A stretch of DNA of 64,000 nucleotides from Sphingobacterium corticibacterium (GCF_004208525.1 NZ_SGIT01000001.1:744001-808000), one strand, 5' to 3'; counted from the stretch's first letter, positions 27,518 through 37,781 are shown. Notes: a model not told the origin generated them from the letters alone. A program made the numbers and translations.

Positions 27518-27535
27518 CAAAAAGATATAAAGAAC

Positions 27536-28216
27536 ATGCCAATAACAAAACATCTGATAGCCCCCTCTGTTCTGGCCGCTGATTTTGCGAAGCTTTATGA
27601 TGATATCCAAATGATAAACAATAGTGAGGCGGATTGGTTTCATATTGATATTATGGATGGTGTTTTTGTGCCGAATATCTCTTTTGGCTTTCCGGTTATG
27701 CAGGCGATTGCGAAATACGCAACTAAGCCATTAGATGTACACTTGATGATTGTAGACCCAGATCGTTATCTAAAAAACTGTAAGGATTCAGGTGCTTCTA
27801 TGATTACCGTGCATTACGAAGCCTGTACACACCTTCACCGCACATTGGCAGCTATTAAGGAACTAGGTTGTAAAGCCGGTGTCGCCTTAAATCCCCATAC
27901 GCCGGTGTCGTTGTTAGCGGATGTCATTCGGGATATCGATTTAGTGTTAGTCATGTCGGTGAACCCTGGATTTGGAGGCCAGAAGTTTATTGAACGTACC
28001 TATGATAAGGTGAAAGCTTTAAGAGCTTTAGCCGCAGGCGTGAACGATAGTTTATTAATCGAGATTGATGGGGGAGTAACCCTACAAAATGCTGCATCAC
28101 TGTTGCAGGCTGGAGCAAATGTATTGGTAGCAGGTTCCTTTGTGTTTAATGCGGCAGATTCTATGGAGACGATTAAAAAATTAAAGGCTGTTGATTATAC
28201 TTTACGTTCGGTATAG
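27536..28216 (+). CDS. rpe: Ribulose-phosphate 3-epimerase
   Basis: Rpe interconverts ribulose 5-phosphate and xylulose 5-phosphate in the pentose phosphate pathway. The 226-residue TIM barrel has the usual signatures: IAPSVLAADFAKL, WFHIDIMDGVFVPNISFG (metal His/Asp), PLDVHLMI, VMSVNPGFGGQKFI (phosphate loop) and EIDGGVTLQNA. The ATG at 27536 gives the conserved N terminus. Confidence 0.97.
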   Translation: MPITKHLIAPSVLAADFAKLYDDIQMINNSEADWFHIDIMDGVFVPNISFGFPVMQAIAKYATKPLDVHLMIVDPDRYLKNCKDSGASMITVHYEACTHLHRTLAAIKELGCKAGVALNPHTPVSLLADVIRDIDLVLVMSVNPGFGGQKFIERTYDKVKALRALAAGVNDSLLIEIDGGVTLQNAASLLQAGANVLVAGSFVFNAADSMETIKKLKAVDYTLRSV

Positions 28217-28365
28217 CCATAGATTTTCTTTAATTATAAACTCCAATAATGAGATTGTTTATCAAAGTGATCAGCCTCATTGTTTTTGGTGGCATATATT
28301 CAGTTTAGAATAATTCCAAATTAAGCAATCAGGTGCTTATTTTCTCGATAAAGTTTGTTTTTTTT

Positions 28366-28373
28366 TACTTTTG
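28366..28373 (+). promoter_or_regulatory. Candidate acnB promoter -7 element
   Basis: TACTTTTG fits TAnnTTTG and lies 122 bases before the acnB ATG, which would give an unusually long leader. That leader contains a 7-bp inverted repeat AACCGTT / AACGGTT (28444-28450 and 28468-28474), about 20 bases before the start. Confidence 0.45.
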
Positions 28374-28495
28374 CGCTGAAAAAAAGAGTGTTGTTTTTCG
28401 GTAAATTGTCGCAAGAGCAACTAGTAATAAAAAAAGAAGTAATAACCGTTGACATTTATAATTACAAAACGGTTTTAGCTTGATAATACACCATT

Positions 28496-31267
28496 ATGAG
28501 TATATATAACGATTACATTCAGGAAATCGAAGAGAGAAAAGGACAAGGTCTTCATCCTAAACCTATTGATGGAGCGGAATTGTTAAGTGAAATCATTGAA
28601 CAGATTAAAGACTTGAATAACCCATATAGGAAAGATTCAATTCAGTTTTTCGTGTACAATACCTTGCCTGGAACGACGCCCGCTGCAGGTGTAAAGGCTA
28701 AATTTCTCAAGGAAATTATCCTTGGACAGTTTTTTGTCGAAGAAATTACGCCAGCTTTTGCATTTGAGTTGTTGTCGCATATGAAGGGTGGGCCTTCCAT
28801 CGAAGTATTGCTTGATCTAGCTTTAAGTGAAGATGCTGCAATTGCCAAAGAAGCCGCAAAAGTTTTGAAAACACAAGTATTCCTTTACGATGCGGATACG
28901 GATCGTTTAAAATCAGCTTACGAAAGTGGAAATGCTATTGCGAAAGAGATTTTGGAGAGTTATGCAAAAGCGGAATTTTTTACAGAGTTACCTGAAGTGC
29001 CTGAAGAAATAAACGTTGTTACTTATATCGCTGCCGAGGGAGATATTTCTACAGATTTATTATCTCCGGGTAATCAGGCGCATTCACGTTCTGACCGTGA
29101 GTTGCATGGAAAATGTATGATGTCGCTTCATGCGCAAGTGGAAATCAAAGCCTTACAAGCGAAACATCCGAATGCAAGTGTGATGTTAATTGCCGAAAAA
29201 GGGACGATGGGCGTAGGTTCGTCGCGTATGTCGGGAGTCAATAATGTTGCGCTCTGGACGGGTAAACAAGCGAGTCCTTATGTGCCGTTTGTAAATATTG
29301 CGCCGATCGTAGCAGGAACAAATGGGATTTCGCCGATTTTTCTAACGACAGTAGATGTGACCGGAGGTATCGGTATTGATTTGAAGAACTGGGTTAAAAA
29401 AATCGATGCCAATGGGAGACCCGTGTTGAACGAAAAAGGTGAACCGATTTTAGAACAAGTGTATTCTGTAGCTACCGGTACCGTATTGACCATTAATACG
29501 AAAACAAAAAAATTATATAACGGTGATCAGGAGTTGATTGATATTTCCAAATCATTAACTCCTCAGAAAATGGAGTTCATTAAAGCTGGAGGTTCTTATG
29601 CTATTGTGTTCGGTAAAAAAATCCAGACATTTGCAGCAAGAATTTTGGAGGTAGAAGCTCCGCAGGTATTTGCAGCTTCTAAGGAAATCACCGTCGAAGG
29701 ACAAGGATTGACAGCTGTTGAAAAAATATTCAACAAAAATGCTGTTGGTGTAACAGCCGGTAAAATTTTGCATGCTGGTTCAGACGTTCGCGTACAAGTT
29801 AACATCGTTGGCTCGCAAGATACAACAGGTTTGATGACGGCCCAGGAATTGGAATCTATGGCAGCTACTGTAATCTCACCTATTGTTGATGGAGCCTACC
29901 AATCGGGGTGTCATACAGCTTCGGTTTGGGACAAAAAAGCACAGGCTAACATCCCGAAATTAATGAAGTTTATGAACGATTTCGGGTTGATTACAGCGCG
30001 GGATCCGAAAGGTGAATATCATGCGATGACCGATGTTATCCATAAAGTGTTGAACGACATTACCGTCGACGAATGGGCAATCATCATCGGTGGTGACTCC
30101 CATACGAGGATGTCTAAAGGGGTAGCTTTTGGGGCTGACTCGGGAACCGTTGCGTTGGCTTTAGCGACAGGTGAGGCTTCTATGCCGATTCCGGAATCCG
30201 TAAAAGTAACTTTCAGAGGAGAGATGAAAGATTATATGGATTTCCGCGATGTGGTTCACGCAACACAAGCCCAAATGCTTAAACAATTTGGTGGTGAAAA
30301 CGTATTCCAAGGAAGGGTTATCGAAGTTCATATCGGAACACTTCCCGCTGACCAAGCCTTTACATTTACCGATTGGACGGCAGAAATGAAAGCGAAAGCA
30401 TCTATCTGTATTTCGGAAGATGATACCTTGATCGAGTCATTGGAAATTGCGAAACGTAGAATCCAGATCATGATTGATAAGGGAATGGATAACAACAACG
30501 CGGTGCTCCAAGGCTTGATTAATAAGGCGAATAAACGTATTGAAGAAGTAAAATCTAGTGAAATACCAGCATTGAAGCCAGATGCAGATGCAAAATATTA
30601 TGCAGAAGTAGTTATTGATTTGGATATCATCGATGAACCAATGATCGCCGATCCGGATGTCAACAACGAAGATGTTTCCAAGCGCTATACACACGATACG
30701 ATCCGTGATTTGACTTATTACGGTGGTGATAAAAAAGTAGACCTTGGTTTCGTCGGCTCGTGTATGGTACACAAAGGTGATTTGAAAATTGTCTCCAAAA
30801 TGCTGCGTAATATAGAAGAACAGCAGGGGGAAGTGAAATTTAATGCGCCGTTGGTTGTGGCTGCTCCGACTTATAATATTATTGATGAGTTGAAAGAAGA
30901 AGGAGATTGGGAATTGTTGGAGAAATATTCCGGATTTGAGTTTAACGACGCTGCACCAAAGGGGGCTGCCCGTACAGAATATCAAAATATGATGTATTTG
31001 GAACGTCCAGGTTGTAATCTCTGTATGGGTAACCAAGAAAAAGCGGAGAAAGGTGATACGGTAATGGCTACGTCAACCCGTCTTTTCCAAGGTCGTGTAG
31101 TCGAAGATTCGGAACGTAAAAAAGGTGAATCTTTGTTGGCTTCAACTCCGGTTGTCGTGTTATCGGCAATTTTGGGAAGAATTCCGACAATTGAAGAATA
31201 TAAAGCGGCTGTAGTCGATATCGATTTGACTAAATTCACACCGTCAAACAAGCAACTTGTTCATTAG
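28496..31267 (+). CDS. acnB: Aconitate hydratase B / 2-methylisocitrate dehydratase
   Basis: AcnB isomerises citrate to isocitrate in the TCA cycle and can dehydrate 2-methylisocitrate. The 923 residues have AcnB-type domain order: N-terminal HEAT-like domain (about 1-160), swivel-like domain, then the catalytic domains with the [4Fe-4S] ligands in FVGSCMVHKGDL and GCNLCMGNQ, and IIGGDSHTRMSKGVAFGADSGTVALAL. It is slightly longer than the 865-residue E. coli enzyme. It ends at a very strong terminator and is followed by the unrelated acnA. Confidence 0.97.
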   Translation: MSIYNDYIQEIEERKGQGLHPKPIDGAELLSEIIEQIKDLNNPYRKDSIQFFVYNTLPGTTPAAGVKAKFLKEIILGQFFVEEITPAFAFELLSHMKGGPSIEVLLDLALSEDAAIAKEAAKVLKTQVFLYDADTDRLKSAYESGNAIAKEILESYAKAEFFTELPEVPEEINVVTYIAAEGDISTDLLSPGNQAHSRSDRELHGKCMMSLHAQVEIKALQAKHPNASVMLIAEKGTMGVGSSRMSGVNNVALWTGKQASPYVPFVNIAPIVAGTNGISPIFLTTVDVTGGIGIDLKNWVKKIDANGRPVLNEKGEPILEQVYSVATGTVLTINTKTKKLYNGDQELIDISKSLTPQKMEFIKAGGSYAIVFGKKIQTFAARILEVEAPQVFAASKEITVEGQGLTAVEKIFNKNAVGVTAGKILHAGSDVRVQVNIVGSQDTTGLMTAQELESMAATVISPIVDGAYQSGCHTASVWDKKAQANIPKLMKFMNDFGLITARDPKGEYHAMTDVIHKVLNDITVDEWAIIIGGDSHTRMSKGVAFGADSGTVALALATGEASMPIPESVKVTFRGEMKDYMDFRDVVHATQAQMLKQFGGENVFQGRVIEVHIGTLPADQAFTFTDWTAEMKAKASICISEDDTLIESLEIAKRRIQIMIDKGMDNNNAVLQGLINKANKRIEEVKSSEIPALKPDADAKYYAEVVIDLDIIDEPMIADPDVNNEDVSKRYTHDTIRDLTYYGGDKKVDLGFVGSCMVHKGDLKIVSKMLRNIEEQQGEVKFNAPLVVAAPTYNIIDELKEEGDWELLEKYSGFEFNDAAPKGAARTEYQNMMYLERPGCNLCMGNQEKAEKGDTVMATSTRLFQGRVVEDSERKKGESLLASTPVVVLSAILGRIPTIEEYKAAVVDIDLTKFTPSNKQLVH

Positions 31268-31293
31268 TTGTAGGTAATTTCAATCGTACGGAC

Positions 31294-31332
31294 AGCACCC
31301 GAAATCCATATGGATTTCGGGTGCTTTTTTTT
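31294..31332 (+). terminator. Terminator after acnB (perfect 32-base palindrome)
   Basis: Bases 31294-31325 form a perfect palindrome (arm begins AGCACCCGAAATCC) followed by T8. It separates acnB from acnA and, because it is a palindrome, would also fold on the other strand. Confidence 0.92.
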
Positions 31333-31364
31333 GTATGTGAACGCTCGCTTTCCATTCTTGACAA

Positions 31365-31396
31365 TTTGATATTTATTCCATTTTTTCGTATCTTTC
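31365..31396 (+). promoter_or_regulatory. acnA promoter
   Basis: TTTG (31365-31368), a 20-base spacer and TATCTTTC (31389-31396, one mismatch to consensus) lie 44 bases before the acnA ATG. Together with the upstream terminator this shows separate transcription from acnB. Confidence 0.6.
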
Positions 31397-31440
31397 GCTA
31401 AATCAAATTGTTAATAAACGAATTTATTTAGAGAGAGAAT

Positions 31441-33708
31441 ATGGCTTTTGACATTGAAATGATTAAGAAGGTGTATAGCCAATACGACGAGCGCATTGCT
31501 GCTGCGCGTCAAGTGGTTAACAAACCTTTAACGCTTGCTGAGAAAATTTTGTATACACATTTATGGGCAGGAAACGCAACCGAAGCTTATGAGCGAGGAG
31601 CTTCTTATGTAGATTTTGCACCGGATCGTGTTGCCATGCAAGATGCTACGGCACAAATGGCATTATTACAGTTTATGCAAGCCGGACGCCCTAAAGTAGC
31701 GGTACCTTCAACTGTTCACTGTGACCACTTAATTCAAGCAAGGGACGGTGCGGAACAGGACTTGACACGAGCGAAAAACGAAAGCTCAGAAGTATTTAAT
31801 TTCTTATCTTCTGTATCCAATAAATATGGAATAGGTTTTTGGAAACCGGGAGCAGGTATTATCCACCAAGTGGTGTTGGAGAACTATGCTTTCCCTGGTG
31901 GAATGATGATTGGTACGGATTCGCACACGGTGAATGCTGGAGGGTTAGGTATGGTGGCTATTGGTGTTGGTGGAGCTGATGCGTGTGATGTCATGGCTGG
32001 TTTGCCATGGGAACTTAAATTCCCTAAACTAATCGGTGTTAAATTAACGGGTAGGTTGTCTGGATGGGTAGCACCAAAAGATGTTATCCTAAAAGTTGCT
32101 GGTATCTTAACCGTGAAAGGTGGTACAGGGGCTATCGTAGAGTATTTTGGTGAAGGAGCAGAATCTCTTTCATGTACAGGTAAAGGTACAATCTGTAACA
32201 TGGGGGCGGAGATTGGAGCAACAACTTCGACTTTCGGTTACGATGCTTCTATGGAACGTTATTTGCGTGCTACAGGTAGGGCTGACGTAGCTGACGCGGC
32301 AAATGTTGTAAAACAACATCTAACAGCAGATCCTGAAGTTTACGTTGATCCGGAGCAATATTTTGATCAGTTAATCGAAATCAATTTGTCTGAATTGGAA
32401 CCGTCGTTGAATGGTCCATTTACACCAGACTTATATACGCCGGTTTCGCGTATGCACGAAGAAGCTGAAAAGAATGGCTGGCCGTTAAAGGTAGAGTGGG
32501 GCCTGATTGGTTCGTGTACAAACTCTTCCTACGAGGATTTATCCCGTGCGGCTTCTATTGCTAAGCAGGCTATTGATAAAGGTCTGGTTACAAAAGCGGA
32601 ATTTGGTATTAACCCGGGTTCGGAACAGGTACGATATACAGCAGACCGTGACGGTTTGCTAAAAACGTTTGAAGATTTAAACGCTACTATCTTTACGAAC
32701 GCTTGTGGCCCTTGTATCGGTATGTGGGATCGTGCTGGAGCTGATAGACAAGAGAAAAATACCATTGTCCACTCGTTTAACAGAAACTTTGCAAAACGTG
32801 CTGACGGTAATCCAAATACGTACGCCTTTGTGACTTCTCCGGAAATGGTGGCCGCGATTGCTATCGCTGGTAATCTAGGGTTTAACCCAGTTACGGACAC
32901 GTTGACTAACAAAAACGGTGAGCAGGTTAGACTGGATCCGCCAACAGGTGATGAATTGCCGTCAAAAGGTTTTGATGTGGAGGATCCGGGATATCAGGCG
33001 CCAGCAGCAGACGGTTCGGCAGTAACAGTGGACGTGTCGCCTACATCTGACCGTCTTCAATTATTAGAACCGTTCTCCGCATGGGAAGGCACAGATCTTA
33101 TAGGATTGAAACTGTTGATAAAAGCCAAGGGTAAATGTACGACTGATCATATATCGATGGCAGGCCCTTGGTTGAAATACAGAGGGCATTTGGATAATAT
33201 TTCTAACAATATGCTTATTGGAGCGGTCAATTTCTTTAATGATAAAACAGATTTTGTGAAGAATCAATTGACTGGTGAATATGCGGCAGTGCCAGCTACA
33301 CAGCGCTCATACAAAGCTGCGGGTGTCGGTTCGATCGTCGTGGGTGATGAAAATTATGGTGAAGGATCTTCTCGTGAACATGCGGCCATGGAGCCTCGTC
33401 ATCTAGGTGTGCGTGCGGTATTGGTTAAATCTTTTGCCCGTATCCACGAAACGAACTTAAAGAAACAAGGTATGTTGGGCTTAACGTTTGACAATAAGGA
33501 CGATTACGATAAAATTCAAGAGGACGATACCATCGATATCATCGGCTTAACAGAGTTTGCTCCTGGAAAACCATTGACTATTGTCTTGCATCATGCTGAT
33601 GGTACGCAAGATAGTATTTTGGTTAACCATACGTACAATGCACAGCAGATTGAATGGTTTAAAGCTGGTGGGGCATTGAATATTATCCGTGCAAATCAAG
33701 CGAAATAG
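31441..33708 (+). CDS. acnA: Aconitate hydratase, mitochondrial-like type
   Basis: A 755-residue aconitase of the mitochondrial type, catalysing the same TCA-cycle step as the neighbouring AcnB but with a different domain order. Visible are [32 protein letters not shown], the iron-sulfur ligands in [11 protein letters not shown] and [10 protein letters not shown], a linker, and the swivel domain with [12 protein letters not shown] and [13 protein letters not shown] (substrate-binding Ser/Arg). Length matches eukaryotic mitochondrial aconitase. I use acnA for the non-AcnB class. It has its own promoter and terminator. Confidence 0.95.
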   Translation: MAFDIEMIKKVYSQYDERIAAARQVVNKPLTLAEKILYTHLWAGNATEAYERGASYVDFAPDRVAMQDATAQMALLQFMQAGRPKVAVPSTVHCDHLIQARDGAEQDLTRAKNESSEVFNFLSSVSNKYGIGFWKPGAGIIHQVVLENYAFPGGMMIGTDSHTVNAGGLGMVAIGVGGADACDVMAGLPWELKFPKLIGVKLTGRLSGWVAPKDVILKVAGILTVKGGTGAIVEYFGEGAESLSCTGKGTICNMGAEIGATTSTFGYDASMERYLRATGRADVADAANVVKQHLTADPEVYVDPEQYFDQLIEINLSELEPSLNGPFTPDLYTPVSRMHEEAEKNGWPLKVEWGLIGSCTNSSYEDLSRAASIAKQAIDKGLVTKAEFGINPGSEQVRYTADRDGLLKTFEDLNATIFTNACGPCIGMWDRAGADRQEKNTIVHSFNRNFAKRADGNPNTYAFVTSPEMVAAIAIAGNLGFNPVTDTLTNKNGEQVRLDPPTGDELPSKGFDVEDPGYQAPAADGSAVTVDVSPTSDRLQLLEPFSAWEGTDLIGLKLLIKAKGKCTTDHISMAGPWLKYRGHLDNISNNMLIGAVNFFNDKTDFVKNQLTGEYAAVPATQRSYKAAGVGSIVVGDENYGEGSSREHAAMEPRHLGVRAVLVKSFARIHETNLKKQGMLGLTFDNKDDYDKIQEDDTIDIIGLTEFAPGKPLTIVLHHADGTQDSILVNHTYNAQQIEWFKAGGALNIIRANQAK

Positions 33709-33731
33709 ATTTAAGTAAGTAAACGAATGCG

Positions 33732-33766
33732 AAAGCCGCGGCTCTTTAATAGGTCGTGGCTTTTTC
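33732..33766 (+). terminator. Intrinsic terminator after acnA
   Basis: A stem AAAGCCGCGGCT / GGTCGTGGCTTT (12 pairs including G-T pairs) with an eight-base loop runs into T5. It sits 23 bases after the acnA stop, in the gap to the convergent methyltransferase gene. Confidence 0.8.
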
Positions 33767-33773
33767 TATGATC

Positions 33774-34955
33774 TTAAATGCGCTTCGTGTACACAACCAC
33801 AAGCCGGTCATCATATAGTGTCGTGAAATATAAATAATCTTCTCCGCCCTCTTTAATTTTGAATTTCTTTCGGATCTGTTCGACTTTTAAAGGAAAATTT
33901 TTAGTGACGATATTGGCTTTCGCTACACCAGTGTTTTTTTTAAATCTAGAAAACGGAACAACTTGTTGTATGCGAAATACACGTCCAGGAAAATCCCCGA
34001 TGAAATCATCGTGGCTATACAGATGGCTGTGCTGATGTAGTTTTTGAAGATGGAAGGCGGAAGCGACAGATTTAAAAGCGCCCGCTTTCGTAATGGCCAC
34101 ATCAGGGTCATATAGAAAGTTTGTTGGTTCCCCCAATGTTGGTACCGTTTCCTTCTCTTGTATATAATTAAAAGAGAACGTCTGCGATTTGTCTGTCGAT
34201 AGACGTACGGCATGAATAGTCGGTATGCCTTGAAAAGATTTTTCCTGGACAAACAACAATTCCTTACAATCGTTTTCGATGCTGATGACGTATACTTCTC
34301 TAACATGTGGCAGTACATTTAACGCCCCCGAGATATCGAGTAGTGGTGCTAATTTAGTGAGGAGCGTATCCGAATGTTCAAAAAATAAGGATTGATAAGC
34401 GAGTATATTGGGTTCGCAATCTTCTAGCCGGAAAACTTTTTGATTTTTTACTCTACGGGATGGATCGGTATAAATATAATCATATCGTTTACGCGATGAA
34501 GCTAAGAAAGTGATGCCATCTCCCGTGTGAAATTGTACGTTGTCTATAGCTAATTCAAGAAAATTATGCGCTACGATTTGCGACAGTTGGGGGTTGATTT
34601 CACAATGTATTACTTTTTTTGCACGTTGTGCAAAAAAATAGCTGTCCACACCAAACCCTCCCGTCAAATCTAACACCGTACAGTCTGGTGAAAGAAGGGA
34701 AACCTTGAACTTTCCAGTCTTGGCAGAGGAACACTGCTCCAGGTTAAGTTTTTCGGGGAAATATAAGGCTTTGTCTTGTTTTAGCCATTCCGGCATTTTA
34801 CTGCTCACTTTTTGCCAGCCGGTTATCTGTTGTGCAAGTTCTGACGATGAGACGCCCTCAAATGGACTTTTTTTCAACGCAATCCGGCTTGCATCCATGT
34901 CAGCATGCTGTCGGATAAACGTCTGAACTTCCGCTGACAAAATGTTTCCGTTCAC
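33774..34955 (-). CDS. Class I SAM-dependent methyltransferase with THUMP-like domain
   Basis: A 393-residue cytoplasmic protein with a Rossmann methyltransferase core: SAM motif I TVLDLTGGFGVDSYFFAQ (near residue 95), acidic motif II VIHCEINPQ, and a YTDPSRR motif IV. The C-terminal part (VEQIRKKFKIKEGGEDYLYFTT) is the THUMP-like domain usually found with it. Target is unknown, probably nucleic acid. The start appears to be GTG at 34955. It follows lysC by three bases, so it is translated from the same message. Confidence 0.8.
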   Translation of the reverse strand: MNGNILSAEVQTFIRQHADMDASRIALKKSPFEGVSSSELAQQITGWQKVSSKMPEWLKQDKALYFPEKLNLEQCSSAKTGKFKVSLLSPDCTVLDLTGGFGVDSYFFAQRAKKVIHCEINPQLSQIVAHNFLELAIDNVQFHTGDGITFLASSRKRYDYIYTDPSRRVKNQKVFRLEDCEPNILAYQSLFFEHSDTLLTKLAPLLDISGALNVLPHVREVYVISIENDCKELLFVQEKSFQGIPTIHAVRLSTDKSQTFSFNYIQEKETVPTLGEPTNFLYDPDVAITKAGAFKSVASAFHLQKLHQHSHLYSHDDFIGDFPGRVFRIQQVVPFSRFKKNTGVAKANIVTKNFPLKVEQIRKKFKIKEGGEDYLYFTTLYDDRLVVVYTKRI

Positions 34956-34958
34956 CCT

Positions 34959-36227
34959 TTAGCTCCTTAACTCCTTAACTAGTAACTGGCAGGTGTAACT
35001 ATCTTTCAGCTCCCGGATAATTTCCTTATTCACCAATACCCGATCGATAGTTTCTTGATTATAATAGCGTATCGTAATAAGTTCCAAACCCTTTTCAACA
35101 CTTACCTTATAGCGTTTTTCCAATTCTTCGAGCAAGACATCCACATTAGCACCGGTATCATCAATACTAACACAGAAGCTTATGGCGCTGTTGTGCATCA
35201 TATTTATTTTGATACGGTGGTTATGGAAGAGGTTGAATATATGGCTTAAGTTATCCTCTACAATAAAAGAAAAATCCCGCGGCTGTATACTCACAAAAAC
35301 CTGATTGACTTTAAAAATAAAAGAAGGAATAGGCAGTCCATCATTCGTCGTACGAATCAGTGTTCCGGGTTGCTCGGGAGCGACAAAAGAGCGTACATTT
35401 AACGTGATTTTCTTGTTCTGTAACGGTTTAATTGTCTTCGGATGGATAACTGTTGCCCCGTAATACGTTAACTCAATAGCGTCGGTATAGGATAATTCCG
35501 GAATGAGTTCTGTCGGATTAAACCATTTTGGATCAGCATTGAGCACACCGGGTACATCTTTCCATATGGTCACATTATCAACCTGTAGGCAAGCTGCGAA
35601 TATAGCTGCCGAATAATCGGATCCCTCGCGACCCAGCGTTGTGGTGAAGTTTTCCGAGGTAGAGCCGATAAAACCTTGTGTGATAATGATTTGATTGTCG
35701 AGTATACTTGGTAATTCTCTGCGGATTTTATCTTCTGTTTTTTGCCAGTTAACGTCTGCTTCCCGATAGGTGTTGTCCGTAAAAATGTAATCACGTGCAT
35801 CTATCCATTTGATAGGCAACCCAATGTGGGTACAGTAAGCAGCGAGGATTTTTGAAGAAACAATTTCGCCGGCAGAAACAATCTGATCATGCAGATAGTC
35901 GTATGCATCTTGTGGTTCTTCTTCCAGTATCCATTCAATTTCTACGAAGCAATTTGCAATTTCATCAAATATGGCATGATGCGATACGCCGAAAAGTGCT
36001 GTCAGAATCTGTTGATGTGCTGTTTTTACCTTTTCCAACAAGTCAAATGCTTGCCCGGTCTGGTCCGCAAAATGTTGGGTAACCTCGGTCAGTGCATTGG
36101 TGGTTTTACCAAGTGCAGAAACCACCACAAGCAACTCATCTTCCTTATATTTAGTTATAATATCGGCTACATTTCGTATGCTGTCCGCATCTTTTACTGA
36201 TGCTCCGCCAAATTTAAATACTTGCAT
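34959..36227 (-). CDS. lysC: Aspartate kinase
   Basis: Phosphorylates aspartate, the entry reaction to lysine, threonine, methionine and diaminopimelate synthesis. The 422 residues contain the signature MQVFKFGGASVKDADSIR, the catalytic TTLGREGSDYSAA, and C-terminal ACT-like regulatory segments (about residues 280-422). It is the monofunctional kind, not fused to homoserine dehydrogenase. Which end product inhibits it cannot be told. It is in a minus-strand operon (yggS, DUF3298 lipoprotein, lysC, methyltransferase) with gaps of 25, 11 and 3 bases. Confidence 0.93.
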   Translation of the reverse strand: MQVFKFGGASVKDADSIRNVADIITKYKEDELLVVVSALGKTTNALTEVTQHFADQTGQAFDLLEKVKTAHQQILTALFGVSHHAIFDEIANCFVEIEWILEEEPQDAYDYLHDQIVSAGEIVSSKILAAYCTHIGLPIKWIDARDYIFTDNTYREADVNWQKTEDKIRRELPSILDNQIIITQGFIGSTSENFTTTLGREGSDYSAAIFAACLQVDNVTIWKDVPGVLNADPKWFNPTELIPELSYTDAIELTYYGATVIHPKTIKPLQNKKITLNVRSFVAPEQPGTLIRTTNDGLPIPSFIFKVNQVFVSIQPRDFSFIVEDNLSHIFNLFHNHRIKINMMHNSAISFCVSIDDTGANVDVLLEELEKRYKVSVEKGLELITIRYYNQETIDRVLVNKEIIRELKDSYTCQLLVKELRS

Positions 36228-36238
36228 TAAAACGTTTT

Positions 36239-37063
36239 TTATTTTACAATATCTAACAACCGCTGACCTTTTTCCGTCGTTACCTCTTCCAATGCATTAT
36301 ATGGAACAATGAGTGTAGTCGGTCCCTCCGCATACGATTTGATCTCGTAAGGGTTATAGTGAAACAAAAGTCCCACACGGGTCAGGCCAAAGTTGTCTGC
36401 CAGGGTAAAGGTTTCATCATCAAAAAAATAATTACTTCCATAAGCGCTGGTATCGCTCAACTTTTCTTGTTTTCTGAAATAACCTTCTACAATTTGGCGT
36501 AATACAAGTGTGTCTTGAAAAATATCAGCCAATGAAAGCTTCTTTTTATTTTGCGTATCGTAGTTAGACCAGATTTCAATTTCTATTCCGTGTGCACCTC
36601 CTGTGTACTCACTAATCGCATTCTTTAAGGTTAGAAATCCGGGTACATTCAACATAACTTCACAATCTTGATTTCTGAACCAAGCATGAAAAGCATGATT
36701 TTCACTATTGATTTGTTCTTCGGCATATTCATTGAATCCACCTAGAAAGCTTTCTGCTACTTGGTCTGCTTTATGCTCACCATCGACAAAGATTGCTTCT
36801 CGAACCAAGGAATCTATTTCTGTAGAAAAAACAGGATAACGTGCCGCATAAAATGTCGTGTCCAAGGTCATTTCGTCACCGGAAAAATAAGGGCTGATCT
36901 CCTTGAAAACCTCCATGTGATAATCCAGCGTGTCTGTCATCAACGGAGAAGCATCTTCTGCTATTGTTGATACGCTTTCCTGTGATTTGTTTCTACTGGT
37001 ACAACTGTGGGCGAATAAGAAAATGCCCAGTCCGATACTATATATTAAATGCTTTTTCACCAA
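36239..37063 (-). CDS. DUF3298/RsiV-like lipoprotein
   Basis: A 274-residue probable lipoprotein (signal GLGIFLFAHSC). The body has the DUF4163-DUF3298 arrangement seen in RsiV-type proteins: an N-terminal half, then ISEYTGGAHGIEIEIWSNYDTQNKKKLSLADIF and a C-terminal LTRVGLLFHYNPYEIKSYAEGPTTLIVPY. RsiV itself is an anti-sigma factor that binds lysozyme, but this protein has no cytoplasmic anti-sigma domain. It may bind an extracellular ligand. Confidence 0.8.
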   Translation of the reverse strand: MVKKHLIYSIGLGIFLFAHSCTSRNKSQESVSTIAEDASPLMTDTLDYHMEVFKEISPYFSGDEMTLDTTFYAARYPVFSTEIDSLVREAIFVDGEHKADQVAESFLGGFNEYAEEQINSENHAFHAWFRNQDCEVMLNVPGFLTLKNAISEYTGGAHGIEIEIWSNYDTQNKKKLSLADIFQDTLVLRQIVEGYFRKQEKLSDTSAYGSNYFFDDETFTLADNFGLTRVGLLFHYNPYEIKSYAEGPTTLIVPYNALEEVTTEKGQRLLDIVK

Positions 37064-37088
37064 TTGCTAGTTTCTTAACCGTTAACCA

Positions 37089-37781
37089 TTAATCATTGTT
37101 CTTATAATGTTTGATAATACGTTTCCCGAAAATGGTACTTCCGAGTCGGACCATATTTGCCCCCTTCTCTATAGCCAGATTGTAATCCGACGACATACCC
37201 ATAGATAGGGTATCAAAGGTATCCTCCTTACGGAAAAAACTAGTCTTGATGCCATCGAACAACATTTTTAGTTCATAAAACTCTTCTTTGATCACCTTCT
37301 CGTTTTCGGTATTGGTGGCGATGCCCATAAGCCCACGGATACGCACATGCTGTAAATCCTGAAAGTCATGGCTACGCAGCATTTCGATAAGCTCTGCATG
37401 ATCGAAACCAAATTTGGTGGCTTCATCTGCAATATACACCTGTAGAAGACAGTCGATGACCCGGTGGTGCCTGCCGGCGTGTTTATCGATTTCTTTTAAA
37501 ACCTTTAATGAATCAACAGATTGTATCATGGATACAAAAGGAGCAATATATTTCACTTTATTTGTCTGTAAGTGACCTATAAGATGCCAGGCAATATCTT
37601 TCGGTAATGCTTCATATTTCTCAACCATTTCTTGTACCATGTTTTCACCAAATATGCGCTGACCCGCAGTATAGGCTTCCATGATTTCTTCGTTAGATTT
37701 TGTTTTGGAAACGGCAATAAGGGTAACACCGATTGGTTTGAGGTCGACTTGTAAAGATTCAATATTTGTTGCAATACTCAT
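37089..37781 (-). CDS. YggS/PLPBP family pyridoxal phosphate homeostasis protein
   Basis: A 230-residue cytoplasmic protein of the alanine-racemase-like PLP barrel. The PLP lysine lies in LIAVSKTKSNEEI; FGENMVQEMVEKYE, WHLIGHLQTNKVKYI, RGLMGIATN and SMGMSSDYNLAIEKGANMVRLGSTIFG are family signatures. It balances intracellular PLP and amino-acid pools and has no known catalytic turnover. First gene of the lysC operon. Confidence 0.95.
   Translation of the reverse strand: MSIATNIESLQVDLKPIGVTLIAVSKTKSNEEIMEAYTAGQRIFGENMVQEMVEKYEALPKDIAWHLIGHLQTNKVKYIAPFVSMIQSVDSLKVLKEIDKHAGRHHRVIDCLLQVYIADEATKFGFDHAELIEMLRSHDFQDLQHVRIRGLMGIATNTENEKVIKEEFYELKMLFDGIKTSFFRKEDTFDTLSMGMSSDYNLAIEKGANMVRLGSTIFGKRIIKHYKNND

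Noticed and set aside
28217-28365. Terminator after rpe
   Set aside because: The best candidate (AATGAG / CTCATT before GTTTTT near 28250-28287) has a short stem and a loop above 20 bases; not convincing.
30437-31036. 199-residue open frame on the minus strand inside acnB
   Set aside because: It lies wholly within a conserved aconitase gene in antisense and its translation has no recognisable features; it is a by-product of codon use.
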